The notes beneath the pieces were generated by a model. That model saw only the letters and a program-made list of their open reading frames with translations, had not been told where the DNA came from and searched no databases. From the NCBI GenBank assembly GCA_947489445.1, contig CANLDN010000003.1, forward strand, positions 1 to 64,000: a DNA stretch of 64,000 nt, given 5' to 3'. The first letter of the stretch is position 1, and the number at the start of each line of letters is the position of its first letter. Shown here one piece after another: positions 33,239-41,520 of the stretch. Source of the DNA: an uncultured Paracoccaceae bacterium (lineage in GTDB: Bacteria > Pseudomonadota > Alphaproteobacteria > Rhodobacterales > Rhodobacteraceae). A program made the translations under genes and the position numbers.

Positions 33239-34888
33239 ATGGCCGAGATTGAACGCGAAGCAATGGAATATGACGTGGTCATCGTGGGTGCAGGCCCTGC
33301 GGGCCTTTCTGCGGCGATCCGGCTGAAGCAATTGGATGCTGATCTGAATGTCGTGGTGCTGGAAAAAGGGTCCGAAGTCGGGGCGCATATTCTGTCAGGC
33401 GCTGTGCTGGACCCGGTTGGCATCAACAAGCTGATCCCGGATTGGAAGGACAAGGGCGCGCCGATCAACGTGCCGGTCAAGCAAGACAATTTCTATATGT
33501 TGGGCGAGGCAGGCCAGCTGCGTATCCCGAATTTCGTGATGCCCCCGCTGATGAGCAATCACGGTAACTATATCGTTTCTATGGGAAATGTCTGCCGCTG
33601 GATGGCAGAACAGGCCGAAGAAATGGGTGTCGAGATTTTCCCCGGCATGGCCTGTTCCGAGCTGGTTTATGGCGACAACGGTGAGGTCAAAGGCGTGGTC
33701 GCGGGTGAGTTTGGCAAGAACGCCGACGGCACACCGGGCCCGTCTTATGAACCTGGGATGGAACTACACGGTAAGTATGTGTTCTTGGGCGAAGGCGTGC
33801 GTGGATCGCTGTCCAAGCAGGTGATTGCGAAATATGATCTTGCCGCGAAATCCGATGTGCAGAAATATGGTCTGGGCATGAAAGAAATCTGGGAGATTGA
33901 CCCAGAAAAGCACCGCGAGGGCACCGTGACCCATACGATGGGCTGGCCGCTGGGCGGCAATGCTGGCGGTGGGTCATTTATCTATCATCTTGATAATAAT
34001 CAGGTTTATGTGGGTTTCGTCGTGCACTTGAACTACAAGAACCCGCATATATTCCCTTACATGGAATTCCAGCGGTTCAAACATCACCCGATGGTGGCGG
34101 AGCTGTTGAAAGGCGGCAAACGGGTCGCGTATGGCGCCCGTGCGATTACCGAAGGCGGTTTCCAGTCGATGCCGCAGTTGGAATTCCCCGGCGGTGCGCT
34201 GCTGGGCTGTGCGGCGGGGATGGTCAATGTTCCGCGCATCAAGGGCAACCATAATGCGATGTTGTCAGGGATCGCCGCGGCAGAGGCTGCGGTGGACGCG
34301 ATCAAGGCAGAACGCAGCGGTGATCTGCTGGATGGTTATAACGCGGCTGTGCGCAAGGGCGAGATTGGCGATGATCTCAAAAAAGTGCGTAATGTCAAAC
34401 CCTTGTGGTCAAAATACGGCCTGCTTGCCTCGCTGGGTATTGGCGGGATGGATATGTGGATGAACACGTTTGGCATCGGGTTTCTTGGCACGTTGGCCCA
34501 TGGCAAAACCGATGCTGCGGCCACTGAAGATGCTGATAAACATCAAAAAATCGACTATCCCAAGCCTGATGGAACCTTGTCGTTTGACCGTCTGACCAAT
34601 GTTTCGTTCAGCTTTACCAATCACGAAGAAAGCCAGCCGGCGCATTTGCATCTGGCGGACCCTGACGTGCCTGTCAGCGTGAACTTGGCAAAATATGCAG
34701 GCCCATCAGCACGTTACTGCCCGGCGGGCGTTTATGAGTTTGTGGAGGAAGAAGGCAAGGACACCCGTTTTGTCATCAACTTCCAGAACTGTGTGCATTG
34801 CAAAACCTGCGATATCAAGGACCCCAGTCAGAACATCACCTGGACGGTTCCGCAGGGTGGGGACGGGCCGAATTATCCGAATATGTGA
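33239..34888 (+). CDS. Electron transfer flavoprotein-ubiquinone oxidoreductase
   Basis: 549 residues. FAD-binding motif YDVVIVGAGPAGLSAAIRL at the N-terminus, GAHILSGAVLDPVG and GVRGSLSKQVI follow, and the ubiquinone-region segments are in the middle. The C-terminal INFQNCVHCKTCDIKDPSQN with ARYCPAGVYEF supplies the cysteines of the [4Fe-4S] cluster. It passes electrons from ETF to ubiquinone in fatty-acid and amino-acid oxidation, at the inner membrane. ATG 33239 is spaced 8 bases from AGAGGA; GTG 33233 overlaps that spacing. ETF genes are not in the window. Confidence 0.95.
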   Translation: MAEIEREAMEYDVVIVGAGPAGLSAAIRLKQLDADLNVVVLEKGSEVGAHILSGAVLDPVGINKLIPDWKDKGAPINVPVKQDNFYMLGEAGQLRIPNFVMPPLMSNHGNYIVSMGNVCRWMAEQAEEMGVEIFPGMACSELVYGDNGEVKGVVAGEFGKNADGTPGPSYEPGMELHGKYVFLGEGVRGSLSKQVIAKYDLAAKSDVQKYGLGMKEIWEIDPEKHREGTVTHTMGWPLGGNAGGGSFIYHLDNNQVYVGFVVHLNYKNPHIFPYMEFQRFKHHPMVAELLKGGKRVAYGARAITEGGFQSMPQLEFPGGALLGCAAGMVNVPRIKGNHNAMLSGIAAAEAAVDAIKAERSGDLLDGYNAAVRKGEIGDDLKKVRNVKPLWSKYGLLASLGIGGMDMWMNTFGIGFLGTLAHGKTDAAATEDADKHQKIDYPKPDGTLSFDRLTNVSFSFTNHEESQPAHLHLADPDVPVSVNLAKYAGPSARYCPAGVYEFVEEEGKDTRFVINFQNCVHCKTCDIKDPSQNITWTVPQGGDGPNYPNM

Positions 34889-34897
34889 TCTGGATTG

Positions 34898-34919
34898 GGG
34901 GCCTTTCGGGGCCCCTTTT
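34898..34919 (+). terminator. Intrinsic terminator after ETF-QO
   Basis: GGGGCC (34898-34903) pairs with GGCCCC (34910-34915) around TTTCGG, followed by TTTT. It begins 10 bases after the stop. Confidence 0.8.
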
Positions 34920-35010
34920 CATTTGGTGCACGCAACGGTCGGTGGGTGCCTGTCTGTCTGAACGACGTCAGGTATGAATACCCATCGTTAAAGCTGCAAA
35001 TTATGCCGAT

Positions 35011-35080
35011 TGGGCGATGCAGAAACCATGCAGAACCTATGCACAAACCATGCGCATGATATATGCATATCGGGCCGGTT
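35011..35080. repeat. ATGCA/ACCATGC-rich cluster downstream of ETF-QO
   Basis: Within about 65 bases the core ATGC recurs about seven times, including two copies of AAACCATGC (about 35022 and 35045) and a terminal ATATGCATAT palindrome. It sits in the gap between two converging transcription units. The origin is unclear; it could be a degenerate tandem repeat or a cluster of protein sites. Confidence 0.35.
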
Positions 35081-35113
35081 AACGAACCGTGCTGCGAAAG
35101 TGTAAAGGGGGCG

Positions 35114-35584
35114 TTAAGAATTTGACCGCCACTCTTTGATCGACCTGATCAATGCTTTCAACTGCAAGCGCGAGAGCACCCCGCCATTGATCGTGGCTGG
35201 CAGGATCAGAGGGTCTGCCCCGCCTGCAAAGGTAAAATGTAATTCGGATGGATCGCCTTCACCGTCATTCTTAATGACGATGTCTGAAAGGTCCGAAAGG
35301 CCCCGCTTGCTGATTTCTACGCTGCGCCATCCGCGCCGAAAGACAGTGATCACATCCTCGTTTCGGAGCATCGTGACGGTGATCCATTCGACACAAAACC
35401 AGAGTGATGCCCCCAGAAAAAGTGATATGACAAGGCTGAGTATGGCAATGGCCCAGTAACCGTCTCTGGCTGCCAGAATTGTCCCGAACGTCAATACACA
35501 GATCAGTGTGCTCAGGAATGCGATGCTGACATAAGGGCGCGATGTCAAAACAAGCGATGTTGGATTTTGTGTGGTGATCTTCAT
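35114..35584 (-). CDS. PH-like small membrane protein
   Basis: 156 residues with two membrane helices (YVSIAFLSTLICVLTFGTIL and WAIAILSLVISLFLGASLWF) and a C-terminal soluble beta-rich domain (WITVTMLRNEDVITVFRRGW, VEISKRGLSDLSDIVIKNDG). This resembles bacterial PH-like (YdbT/PrgI-type) membrane proteins but I cannot name a family. The start overlaps the stop of the upstream paralogue by 4 bases. They are a duplicated pair. Confidence 0.75.
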   Translation of the reverse strand: MKITTQNPTSLVLTSRPYVSIAFLSTLICVLTFGTILAARDGYWAIAILSLVISLFLGASLWFCVEWITVTMLRNEDVITVFRRGWRSVEISKRGLSDLSDIVIKNDGEGDPSELHFTFAGGADPLILPATINGGVLSRLQLKALIRSIKEWRSNS

Positions 35585-36066
35585 GCAGGCAGCCCCGCCC
35601 AGTCCCGGATATCTGCCATCAGCTTTTCAACGGCGCTGTTGCGGGTCCGAAAGAGCCGCTCGGCTGTTGTTGGCAGTATCAGCGGTTCGGATGGTGGATT
35701 GAAATCCAGAATCAAATCAAGGTCGTTTCGTTCAATCGGGAAGTCGAAACTCACGGAGGACAGGTCGGACAGCTTGTAGGTATTCTGCGATGACCCATGT
35801 AGTCGCCGCTTCACTGACCGGATTTCATTTGTGCCGCGTTCAAAAGTAACGGTTATGTCCCACCAGCTGAACCACGTGCAGATGAACCCCACCAACGGCA
35901 TCCCGAAAGACCCTATGACGGGTCCTGAGAGATTGGGATATTCCTGCCAAGTGATGTAGCTTGCGACACTTAGTGCGCCGAGGGTCCAGAAGCCGAGAAA
36001 TAGAAAACTGCCCCAATTTCGGCGATATAAAACCAGCCTGTCTCGGCTGAACGAGATAACCTTCAT
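35581..36066 (-). CDS. PH-like small membrane protein, paralogue
   Basis: 161 residues with two membrane helices (GSFLFLGFWTLGALSVASYI and VIGSFGMPLVGFICTWFSWW), then a soluble domain (WDITVTFERGTNEIRSVKRR, LSDLSSVSFDFPIERNDLDL). PLILPTTAERLFRTRNSAVE near the end parallels PLILPATINGGVL in the neighbour, showing a common origin. Function unknown. A likely promoter region lies between 36067 and the 36153 gene. Confidence 0.75.
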   Translation of the reverse strand: MKVISFSRDRLVLYRRNWGSFLFLGFWTLGALSVASYITWQEYPNLSGPVIGSFGMPLVGFICTWFSWWDITVTFERGTNEIRSVKRRLHGSSQNTYKLSDLSSVSFDFPIERNDLDLILDFNPPSEPLILPTTAERLFRTRNSAVEKLMADIRDWAGLPA

Positions 36067-36105
36067 GGGTTTTTCGTATGAAGGTTTTGTAACGGTTTAA
36101 TGACA

Positions 36106-36127
36106 GGCGCGCCGGGGCGGGCGCGCC
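36106..36127. repeat. GC-rich inverted repeat GGCGCGCC
   Basis: GGCGCGCC occurs at 36106-36113 and 36120-36127, each a palindrome, and together they form an 8-bp stem with a 6-base loop. It lies between the DUF4139 gene and the PH-like pair, both read leftward. It may end the DUF4139 transcript, but no T-run follows on the minus strand. Confidence 0.5.
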
Positions 36128-36152
36128 CGTTTTGGTGGGGTGGAACCCCACC

Positions 36153-37814
36153 CTACCGCAGGATGTAGCCGCTGGGCCATGTCAGCGTATAATCCATCGT
36201 GATATCCTGCTTGGTGCCTGCGGGCAGGGTCAGGTCCCATTCCAGAATGCCGCGTTGCCGTTCTGGGCTACGGCGTGTGATGGCCGGGCTGGCGGTGATT
36301 TCGACCTCCAGGTCGTCCTGCTCAGAATAGGGGACCGCGTCGCGCAGCAGCACGTCCCAAGTCTGCCCAGTCAGGTTTTCGACGCTCATGACGGCCTGTT
36401 CGGTCAATTGGTTGGCGCTGGAGAAGACCCCAACATCCCCTTCGGTCTTGTTGGGGATCGCCCGGGTCAGCCGTAACCCGTCGAGCGGACCAAAGCCCAT
36501 CTTGGTGTCCGCCCCGGCGGCCAGAAGCGGCAGGTTGCTGAAGCCGATCATGGTGCCGTCTGCGAAGATCAGTGCTTGGCCCGGCAGCAGGATTTCCGGT
36601 GTCGTGTTGGTAAACTCGGCCATCCGATACGCGATCTGATCGCGGCTTGGGACCGCTTCGGCCCAGACGTCAGCATCAAGTTCGAGGGTATCCAGCGGCA
36701 AACGCAGGTCGTCGACCCCGTTGCGGATATCGACCCGGCCCGGATAGGTATAGGTCACGGTGGCCCCGCTGAAATCAGCCGTTGCTTTGAAGGGTTCGGG
36801 TGCCGCGGCAACTTCCGCCACCCCACCCACGACAGAGCGGGACAGCGTAGAGACTGAATCAGCCATGAAGGCCTGGTTTTGTTCGCGCTCAAGATCCTCT
36901 TCAGAGATGATCCGACGCGGGTAGCCCCAAACATCGCCGGGCCTGATCTGTTCACCGGGCCGTGCGGTCGACAGGATCAGTTGCACATCAAGCCAGTCCT
37001 GCCCGGTTTGTTGGCTGACAACAACCGCCCGGTCTATATCAAGGCTGGGATCATCGCCGGTAGTCAACCGCATGTCATAGACCGGTGACCAGTTGGCATA
37101 GCCTTCAAGGCTGCTGATATCGACGGTGACTTCGCCCGCCTCTGCCGCGTTGAGGGTGAAGGTCAGCACAGACCCGTCATCTTCGGGCGCCATAAGTGCT
37201 GCAAGCGCGCGCTGGGCATCAGTCAATGCCTCGATATCATCTTCACGGGCGCGTTCGGCGGCTTTGGCCTCCTGCTCTGCGGCAAAGGCGGCTTGCCGGA
37301 CCGTCAGGGTTTCCGTGCCGACCATCTGGGCCAATGCCTGAATGTCAGCAACAGTGCTGGCGGTCAGGGTTTCACCTGCGCTGGCCTGCGACAGGCTTTG
37401 CAGAAACGCGATCTGTTCTGCGGCGGCCTCCACCCGCAGCCTGATTTCGGCGATGGCGACGTTGCGGGTGCGCAGTGCGTCTTCGAGCCTTTCTACCTCG
37501 TCCTTGGCAGCTTGAATTTCGGGCGAGGTTTGGTCCGGGGTCACGGGCAACCGGTCATAGGCAAGATTGACCGCCCCGATTTGCGTGCCTGCCGGGGCCG
37601 AGAGCCGTAGCCCTTCGGTGTTCAGGTTTTGGGGCAGGCCGGGCACGATGATGTCGTGCTGGCCTGCGGGCACGTTCAGCGTGACCTGCCGGGTAATGGT
37701 CGCAAGACCCGGATAGATGGTGACGGTATCAACCCGCGCCTCGCCGGTGATGGTGTCGGCGAAGGCGGGGGCGCAGAGCGCGATCAGGCTGGTGGTCAAA
37801 AGGGGGCGGAACAT
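36153..37814 (-). CDS. DUF4139 / MuiA family exported protein
   Basis: 553 residues. A signal peptide (MFRPLLTTSLIALCAPAFA) is followed by DUF4140-like VDTVTIYPGLATITRQVTL, a coiled-coil region (about 95-200), then the DUF4139 beta domain (YANWSPVYDMRLTTGDDPSL, VVVSQQTGQDWLDVQLILST). The last third includes MSVENLTGQTWDVLLRDAVP. Homologues are called mucoidy inhibitor MuiA, but the molecular role is unknown. Exported to the periplasm. It stands alone. Confidence 0.88.
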   Translation of the reverse strand: MFRPLLTTSLIALCAPAFADTITGEARVDTVTIYPGLATITRQVTLNVPAGQHDIIVPGLPQNLNTEGLRLSAPAGTQIGAVNLAYDRLPVTPDQTSPEIQAAKDEVERLEDALRTRNVAIAEIRLRVEAAAEQIAFLQSLSQASAGETLTASTVADIQALAQMVGTETLTVRQAAFAAEQEAKAAERAREDDIEALTDAQRALAALMAPEDDGSVLTFTLNAAEAGEVTVDISSLEGYANWSPVYDMRLTTGDDPSLDIDRAVVVSQQTGQDWLDVQLILSTARPGEQIRPGDVWGYPRRIISEEDLEREQNQAFMADSVSTLSRSVVGGVAEVAAAPEPFKATADFSGATVTYTYPGRVDIRNGVDDLRLPLDTLELDADVWAEAVPSRDQIAYRMAEFTNTTPEILLPGQALIFADGTMIGFSNLPLLAAGADTKMGFGPLDGLRLTRAIPNKTEGDVGVFSSANQLTEQAVMSVENLTGQTWDVLLRDAVPYSEQDDLEVEITASPAITRRSPERQRGILEWDLTLPAGTKQDITMDYTLTWPSGYILR

Positions 37815-38223
37815 TATGGGCTCTCCTGCAAATGTCGCATGTTTTTGTATAGCTGTGACGTGGGCGTGGCGCCAATCCTTGGTGGTCGGTGCATTTTTCT
37901 GCGCAACGGCGTTCGGGGTGAGTCGCGCGGGATGTCGCTGAATAGATAGGCGGATGCAACTTTAGCGGGCTTTTTGATTGACTTTGGACCTCGCCCAGCC
38001 GGATTTACGTTAACGTAAGCGTCACCAAATAGCCGGCTTTACGCGAGGTTAATCTATTGGAACGACAATGATTTATCGTCTTTTCGTTGACCGGCCGGGC
38101 TTAAACCAAATATTAACCAATGACCACCACTCTTAGTTGTGTTCGAGTTTCTTGTCTCTGGGTTTCTTTGCCCCGGAGCATGGTTGTGACCTGCCCCCAA
38201 ATCAGAACCCAGGAAAACCACTC
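37815..38223. other. Divergent promoter region between DUF4139 and the PstS-OmpA gene
   Basis: About 410 bases without a credible gene. It contains the perfect 14-bp palindrome at 38005-38018, listed separately, and AT-rich tracts (38040-38135) suited to promoters. A TTAA-N8-TTAA pair at 38101-38116 is one base too far apart for a CtrA site. Confidence 0.5.
38005..38018. promoter_or_regulatory. Perfect 14-bp palindrome TTACGTTAACGTAA
   Basis: A perfect, ungapped dyad about 205 bases upstream of the PstS-OmpA start and about 190 bases from the DUF4139 start. An ungapped 14-bp palindrome is uncommon by chance and resembles an operator. The regulator is not encoded nearby. Confidence 0.45.
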
Positions 38224-39795
38224 ATGATTCAATTTCCCATTTCCATGATGAAAACAGGTGCCCTTTTGTCGGCTCTTGTCATCGCGGCCCCCGGTGCGGC
38301 CCAGACCGTAGATCTGACCAGCGCGGATGGTGTCATCGCCCTGTCGGGTGAGCTGTTGAGCTTTGAAAACGGTGTTTACCGTATTGAAACCGATATTGGT
38401 GAGCTGAATATCAGCGCCACATCGGTCAGTTGCGCCGGGTCCGGTTGCCCGGAAGCGGTGGAAACCCGTGGCGATTTTGCGATTGCCGGATCGGACACGA
38501 TTGGCGCGTCGCTGATGCCCTTGTTGATCAAAGGCTATGCCGATGCGCAGGGTGCCGCGGTTGACGTACAGGAAGTGGCCGAGCGCACGTTCCTGCTGGA
38601 GGCGATTGGCGACGGCGGATATGGCGAAACGCTGTTTGCGACCGTGCTGGAAGACAAGGGATCAAGCACCGGTTTTCGTGCCCTGCTGGCGGGAGCGGCT
38701 GATATTGGCATGTCATCCCGCCGGATCAGTCGTGAAGAGGTTGCAGCTTTTCGCGATGCTGGCCTTGGCGATCCGCTGAGTTTTAACCAAGAGCGGACCT
38801 TGGCGGTTGATGGTCTGCTGGTGGTCGTGCATCCCGACAATCCCGTTTCGCAACTGCGCGATAGTGAGGTATCGGCGATATTGTCTGGCGTGATCACCAA
38901 CTGGGATCAGTTGGGTGGCCCGGACCTGCCGGTGACGGTGTATTCGCGCGGGTCCGCATCGGGGACACATGCGACGATTGCACAAAATTTCCTGGAACCA
39001 TTCAACGCGCGCCTGAGTGCAGATGCCGTGCTTGTGGCGGGCAATCAGGATATGAAGGATGCGGTGTTTTCTGATCCGGGTGGGATTGGCTACGTGGGCT
39101 TTGCCTATCAGGCGGATTTGCAGCCTGTCGGATTGATTTCGTCCTGCGGCGTTGTGGCAGATCCCAGTGCGTTTGCGGCCAAGACAGGCGAATACCCGTT
39201 ACAGCGGACGCTTTATCTGTACAATACGAACCGCGAGATGTCGCAGGATGCGCAGCGCTTGATCGCCTTTGCCACCTCTGCCCAGGCGTCAGGACTGATC
39301 GAAAAGTCAGGATTTCTGAGCTATGATGTGTCGGCGCGTGCCCAGCAAGCCACAGCTGCTGCCGTGCGCACCGCGATTGAGGAGACCGCAAGCCCATCCG
39401 AGGTTTCGGTGATGCGCGAAATGTATATCGATTTGCAGGAATACGAGCGCCTGTCGTCGACATTCCGTTTCCGCACAGGATCATCTGTTTTGGATAACGC
39501 ATCGCAGCGCGATCTTGTGCGTTTGATTGGTTACCTGCAAGAGCAGGGACCGGATATCGATATTGCACTGGTTGGATTTACCGATTCCGATGGGACGTTT
39601 GACGCCAATCGCGCGTTGGGCCTGTCCCGGGCTGATGCCGTACGCAACAAGGTCGCGGCGGTAAGTGGCGAATCTGGTGTTGATGTCAGCCAGATCGAGA
39701 TCAAAAGCTATGGTGAGCTGAACCCGGTGGCTTGCAATGATGATTTCCGGGGGCAGCGTCTGAATCGCCGTGTCGAGGTGTGGGTGCGCCGCTAA
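38224..39795 (+). CDS. PstS-like phosphate-binding domain fused to OmpA domain
   Basis: 523 residues. A signal peptide (about 1-28) is followed by a short N-terminal domain (about 30-85). The middle (about 85-370) is a PBP-like phosphate-binding domain (FAIAGSDTIGASLMPLLIKG, LEDKGSSTGFRALLAGAADI, VTVYSRGSASGTHATIAQNF). The last 110 residues are an OmpA peptidoglycan-binding domain (FRFRTGSSVLDNASQRDLVR, ALVGFTDSDGTFDANRALGL, IEIKSYGELNPVACNDD, LNRRVEVWVRR). The fusion would hold a phosphate-type solute receptor at the cell wall. Pst ABC genes are not adjacent. A hairpin follows. Confidence 0.88.
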   Translation: MIQFPISMMKTGALLSALVIAAPGAAQTVDLTSADGVIALSGELLSFENGVYRIETDIGELNISATSVSCAGSGCPEAVETRGDFAIAGSDTIGASLMPLLIKGYADAQGAAVDVQEVAERTFLLEAIGDGGYGETLFATVLEDKGSSTGFRALLAGAADIGMSSRRISREEVAAFRDAGLGDPLSFNQERTLAVDGLLVVVHPDNPVSQLRDSEVSAILSGVITNWDQLGGPDLPVTVYSRGSASGTHATIAQNFLEPFNARLSADAVLVAGNQDMKDAVFSDPGGIGYVGFAYQADLQPVGLISSCGVVADPSAFAAKTGEYPLQRTLYLYNTNREMSQDAQRLIAFATSAQASGLIEKSGFLSYDVSARAQQATAAAVRTAIEETASPSEVSVMREMYIDLQEYERLSSTFRFRTGSSVLDNASQRDLVRLIGYLQEQGPDIDIALVGFTDSDGTFDANRALGLSRADAVRNKVAAVSGESGVDVSQIEIKSYGELNPVACNDDFRGQRLNRRVEVWVRR

Positions 39796-39835
39796 AACAA
39801 GTTTCTCCGGGGTGGGGGCGCCCCGACGGAGGAGG

Positions 39836-39869
39836 TGCGGAAGGCTGGCCAACGGGTCGGCCTTTCGCA
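39836..39869 (+). terminator. Hairpin downstream of the PstS-OmpA gene
   Basis: TGCGGAAGGCTGGCC (39836-39850) can pair over all 15 positions, with three G-U wobbles, to GGTCGGCCTTTCGCA (39855-39869) around AACG. It begins 41 bases after the stop. No long U-tract follows, so termination may be partial. Confidence 0.6.
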
Positions 39870-39933
39870 TGTCTGGAGTGAGGTGCGTGCGGATGTCCAT
39901 TGTGACGCCAGATTGATTTCGTAGGGGCAGACT

Positions 39934-40584
39934 TTAGTTGGGTACTCCGTTCCTTTTGGCGTTGCTGAAAGCGCTGAGGAATATGGTGACGCTTTCGGCG
40001 GCGTGCCGTTTCAACGCGGTTTTGTCAGGAATTCCGGCATCGCCGAGCAGCATGGCCGCACTGGTTGGTCCGCCCATCAGCAGCCAGTTGAAATGCGTGG
40101 CCGCCATGATCGGATCGGGCGTGTGGAGTTGGCCAAGGTCCGTGTAATGCGCAAATACGCGGGCATAGCGCCGGATCGATGTGGCCGGTCCGTTTTGATA
40201 TAAGGTGCGCCCCAGTTCGGGGAAACGTTGTGCCTCACCGATGACCATGCGGCGCAGCTGCATCAATTGTGGTGTCATGACCACCAGCAGTTGTTCTGTC
40301 GCGGCCTCTTGCAGGAAATCCCGGACGGGTCGGTCATCGAGCGGTTCCTCGATATCTTCTTTTAAGGCGTGCGCCGCAACGCCGGTCATCGCGATGACCA
40401 CTTGGATGAATAACGCCTCTTTGGATTTGAAATGGGTGTAAACTGTCTGTTTTGACATGCCCGCCAGATCTGCCACAGCATCCATATTGGTGCCGAGAAA
40501 GCCGTTTTTGAGAAAGATACGCTCTGCCGCTGCCAGGATTTTCTGACGGCTGCGTTTCTGCCGGGTTTGGGCGCCGTTGGACAT
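39934..40584 (-). CDS. TetR family transcriptional regulator
   Basis: 216 residues. The N-terminal helix-turn-helix is typical: QKILAAAERIFLKNGFLGTN, then MDAVADLAGMSKQTVYTHFK. The C-terminal ligand/dimer domain contains GEAQRFPELGRTLYQNGPAT, as in the AcrR/TetR_C group. It has a well-placed promoter (40611-40639) flanked by a perfect operator-like dyad (40640-40654), which suggests autorepression and control of the divergent DUF6151-like gene. Confidence 0.9.
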   Translation of the reverse strand: MSNGAQTRQKRSRQKILAAAERIFLKNGFLGTNMDAVADLAGMSKQTVYTHFKSKEALFIQVVIAMTGVAAHALKEDIEEPLDDRPVRDFLQEAATEQLLVVMTPQLMQLRRMVIGEAQRFPELGRTLYQNGPATSIRRYARVFAHYTDLGQLHTPDPIMAATHFNWLLMGGPTSAAMLLGDAGIPDKTALKRHAAESVTIFLSAFSNAKRNGVPN

Positions 40585-40610
40585 TGCGTTCCTGTGTGCT
40601 GTGTATGGCT

Positions 40611-40639
40611 AGTCTAGGGCATGCCGCTTGACACATCAA
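40611..40639 (-). promoter_or_regulatory. Probable sigma-70 promoter of the TetR gene
   Basis: On the minus strand TTGATG (40639-40634) is separated by exactly 17 bases from TAGACT (40616-40611), close to TTGACA and TATAAT. It lies 27 bases upstream of the TetR start. The dyad at 40640-40654 abuts its -35 element. Confidence 0.55.
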
Positions 40640-40654
40640 ACTGGACGGTCCAGT
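40640..40654. promoter_or_regulatory. Perfect 15-bp operator-like dyad upstream of the TetR gene
   Basis: ACTGGAC-G-GTCCAGT is a perfect inverted repeat with 7-bp arms. It lies between divergent genes, adjacent to the TetR promoter and 31 bases before the divergent start at 40686. Length and symmetry are typical of TetR operators. Confidence 0.65.
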
Positions 40655-40685
40655 CTAATTAACAAAAGTTGATGAGGCTGACCTG

Positions 40686-41225
40686 ATGACAGCACCGATC
40701 ATATTGGCCTGCCGCTGTAGGCAGGTGCAAATGGAAGTGACGGGCCAACCGATCCTGAGTGTTGCCTGCCTGTGTTCCGATTGTCAGGAGGCGAGTGAGG
40801 TTCTTGGGGCTTTGCCAAGCGCCCACCCATTGGTGGATGATCTGGGATCGACCCGGTTTGTGATGTATCGCAAGGATCGGGTGCGGTGTGTGACGGGACA
40901 AGATCAGTTGCGCGAACATCGCCTGACGCCTGCCAGCACGTCACGCAGGGTTGTCGCCAGTTGCTGCAATGCGCCGATGTTTCTGGAGTTGAGCGGTGGT
41001 CATTGGTTGAGCCTTTATGGTGAGCGTTGGCCGGACGGCACCTTGCCGGCGTTGCAAATGCGCACGATGACCCGCGACGCGCCTGATGGGGTTGTGCTGC
41101 CGGATGATGTGCCGAACCCCAAGACCCATACATTGGGCTTCTTTGCGCGGCTGTTTGGTGCCTGGGTTGCGATGCGATTTCGCGCCCCGAGAATTGACTA
41201 TGTGAAAGGGTCCATTGATGTCTGA
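40686..41225 (+). CDS. DUF6151 / GFA-like protein
   Basis: 179 residues. Cysteines are arranged as CRCRQ near the N-terminus, CLCSDC (about 29-34) and ASCCNAPM (about 92), the zinc-binding pattern of GFA/CENP-V-type domains. SEVLGALPSAHPL and CNAPMFLELSGGHWLSLYGE are other conserved parts. It may bind glutathione-linked or small-molecule adducts (inference). It is divergent from the TetR gene over a shared operator, so it is probably its target, and it overlaps the following small gene. Confidence 0.78.
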   Translation: MTAPIILACRCRQVQMEVTGQPILSVACLCSDCQEASEVLGALPSAHPLVDDLGSTRFVMYRKDRVRCVTGQDQLREHRLTPASTSRRVVASCCNAPMFLELSGGHWLSLYGERWPDGTLPALQMRTMTRDAPDGVVLPDDVPNPKTHTLGFFARLFGAWVAMRFRAPRIDYVKGSIDV

Positions 41226-41520
41226 CACGGACGACAAGATCGAGATTGAGAACATCAATACGCCAGGCCGGACCGAGCGGGTCAATCGACCCAAATACGC
41301 GGCGATGCGGTCTGCGTTGTTGCAGGTTTTGCCAAAAGGATCACCGGGATTGACCGCCGCAGAAGCCAAGGCGCAGCTTTTGCCGCTGCTGCCGGATGCG
41401 CTGTTTCCGGGTGGTGCGACGGCGGGGTGGTGGCTGAAGGCTGTCCAGCTTGATCTGGAGGCGAAGGGCCTTGTCCTGCGCGAAAAGACCAAGCCGTTGC
41501 GGTTTCATCGCACAGGTTGA
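41218..41520 (+). CDS. DUF6958-like small protein
   Basis: About 100 residues. IENINTPGRTERVNRPKYAA, then MRSALLQVLP and PGGATAGWWLKAVQLDLEAK are recognisable conserved blocks of a small family I associate with DUF6958. Cytoplasmic; function unknown. The ATG at 41218 overlaps the upstream stop (41223-41225) in another frame, so the two are translationally coupled and may share TetR control. Confidence 0.7.
   Translation: MSDTDDKIEIENINTPGRTERVNRPKYAAMRSALLQVLPKGSPGLTAAEAKAQLLPLLPDALFPGGATAGWWLKAVQLDLEAKGLVLREKTKPLRFHRTG

Noticed and set aside
38101..38116. TTAA-N8-TTAA considered as a CtrA site
   Set aside because: CtrA sites use a 7-base spacer; this one has 8.
40628..40639. TTGACACATCAA considered as a second Fnr box
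   Set aside because: The two half-sites TTGA and TCAA are separated by only 4 bases; the Fnr consensus needs 6. The same bases supply the -35 region of the TetR promoter.
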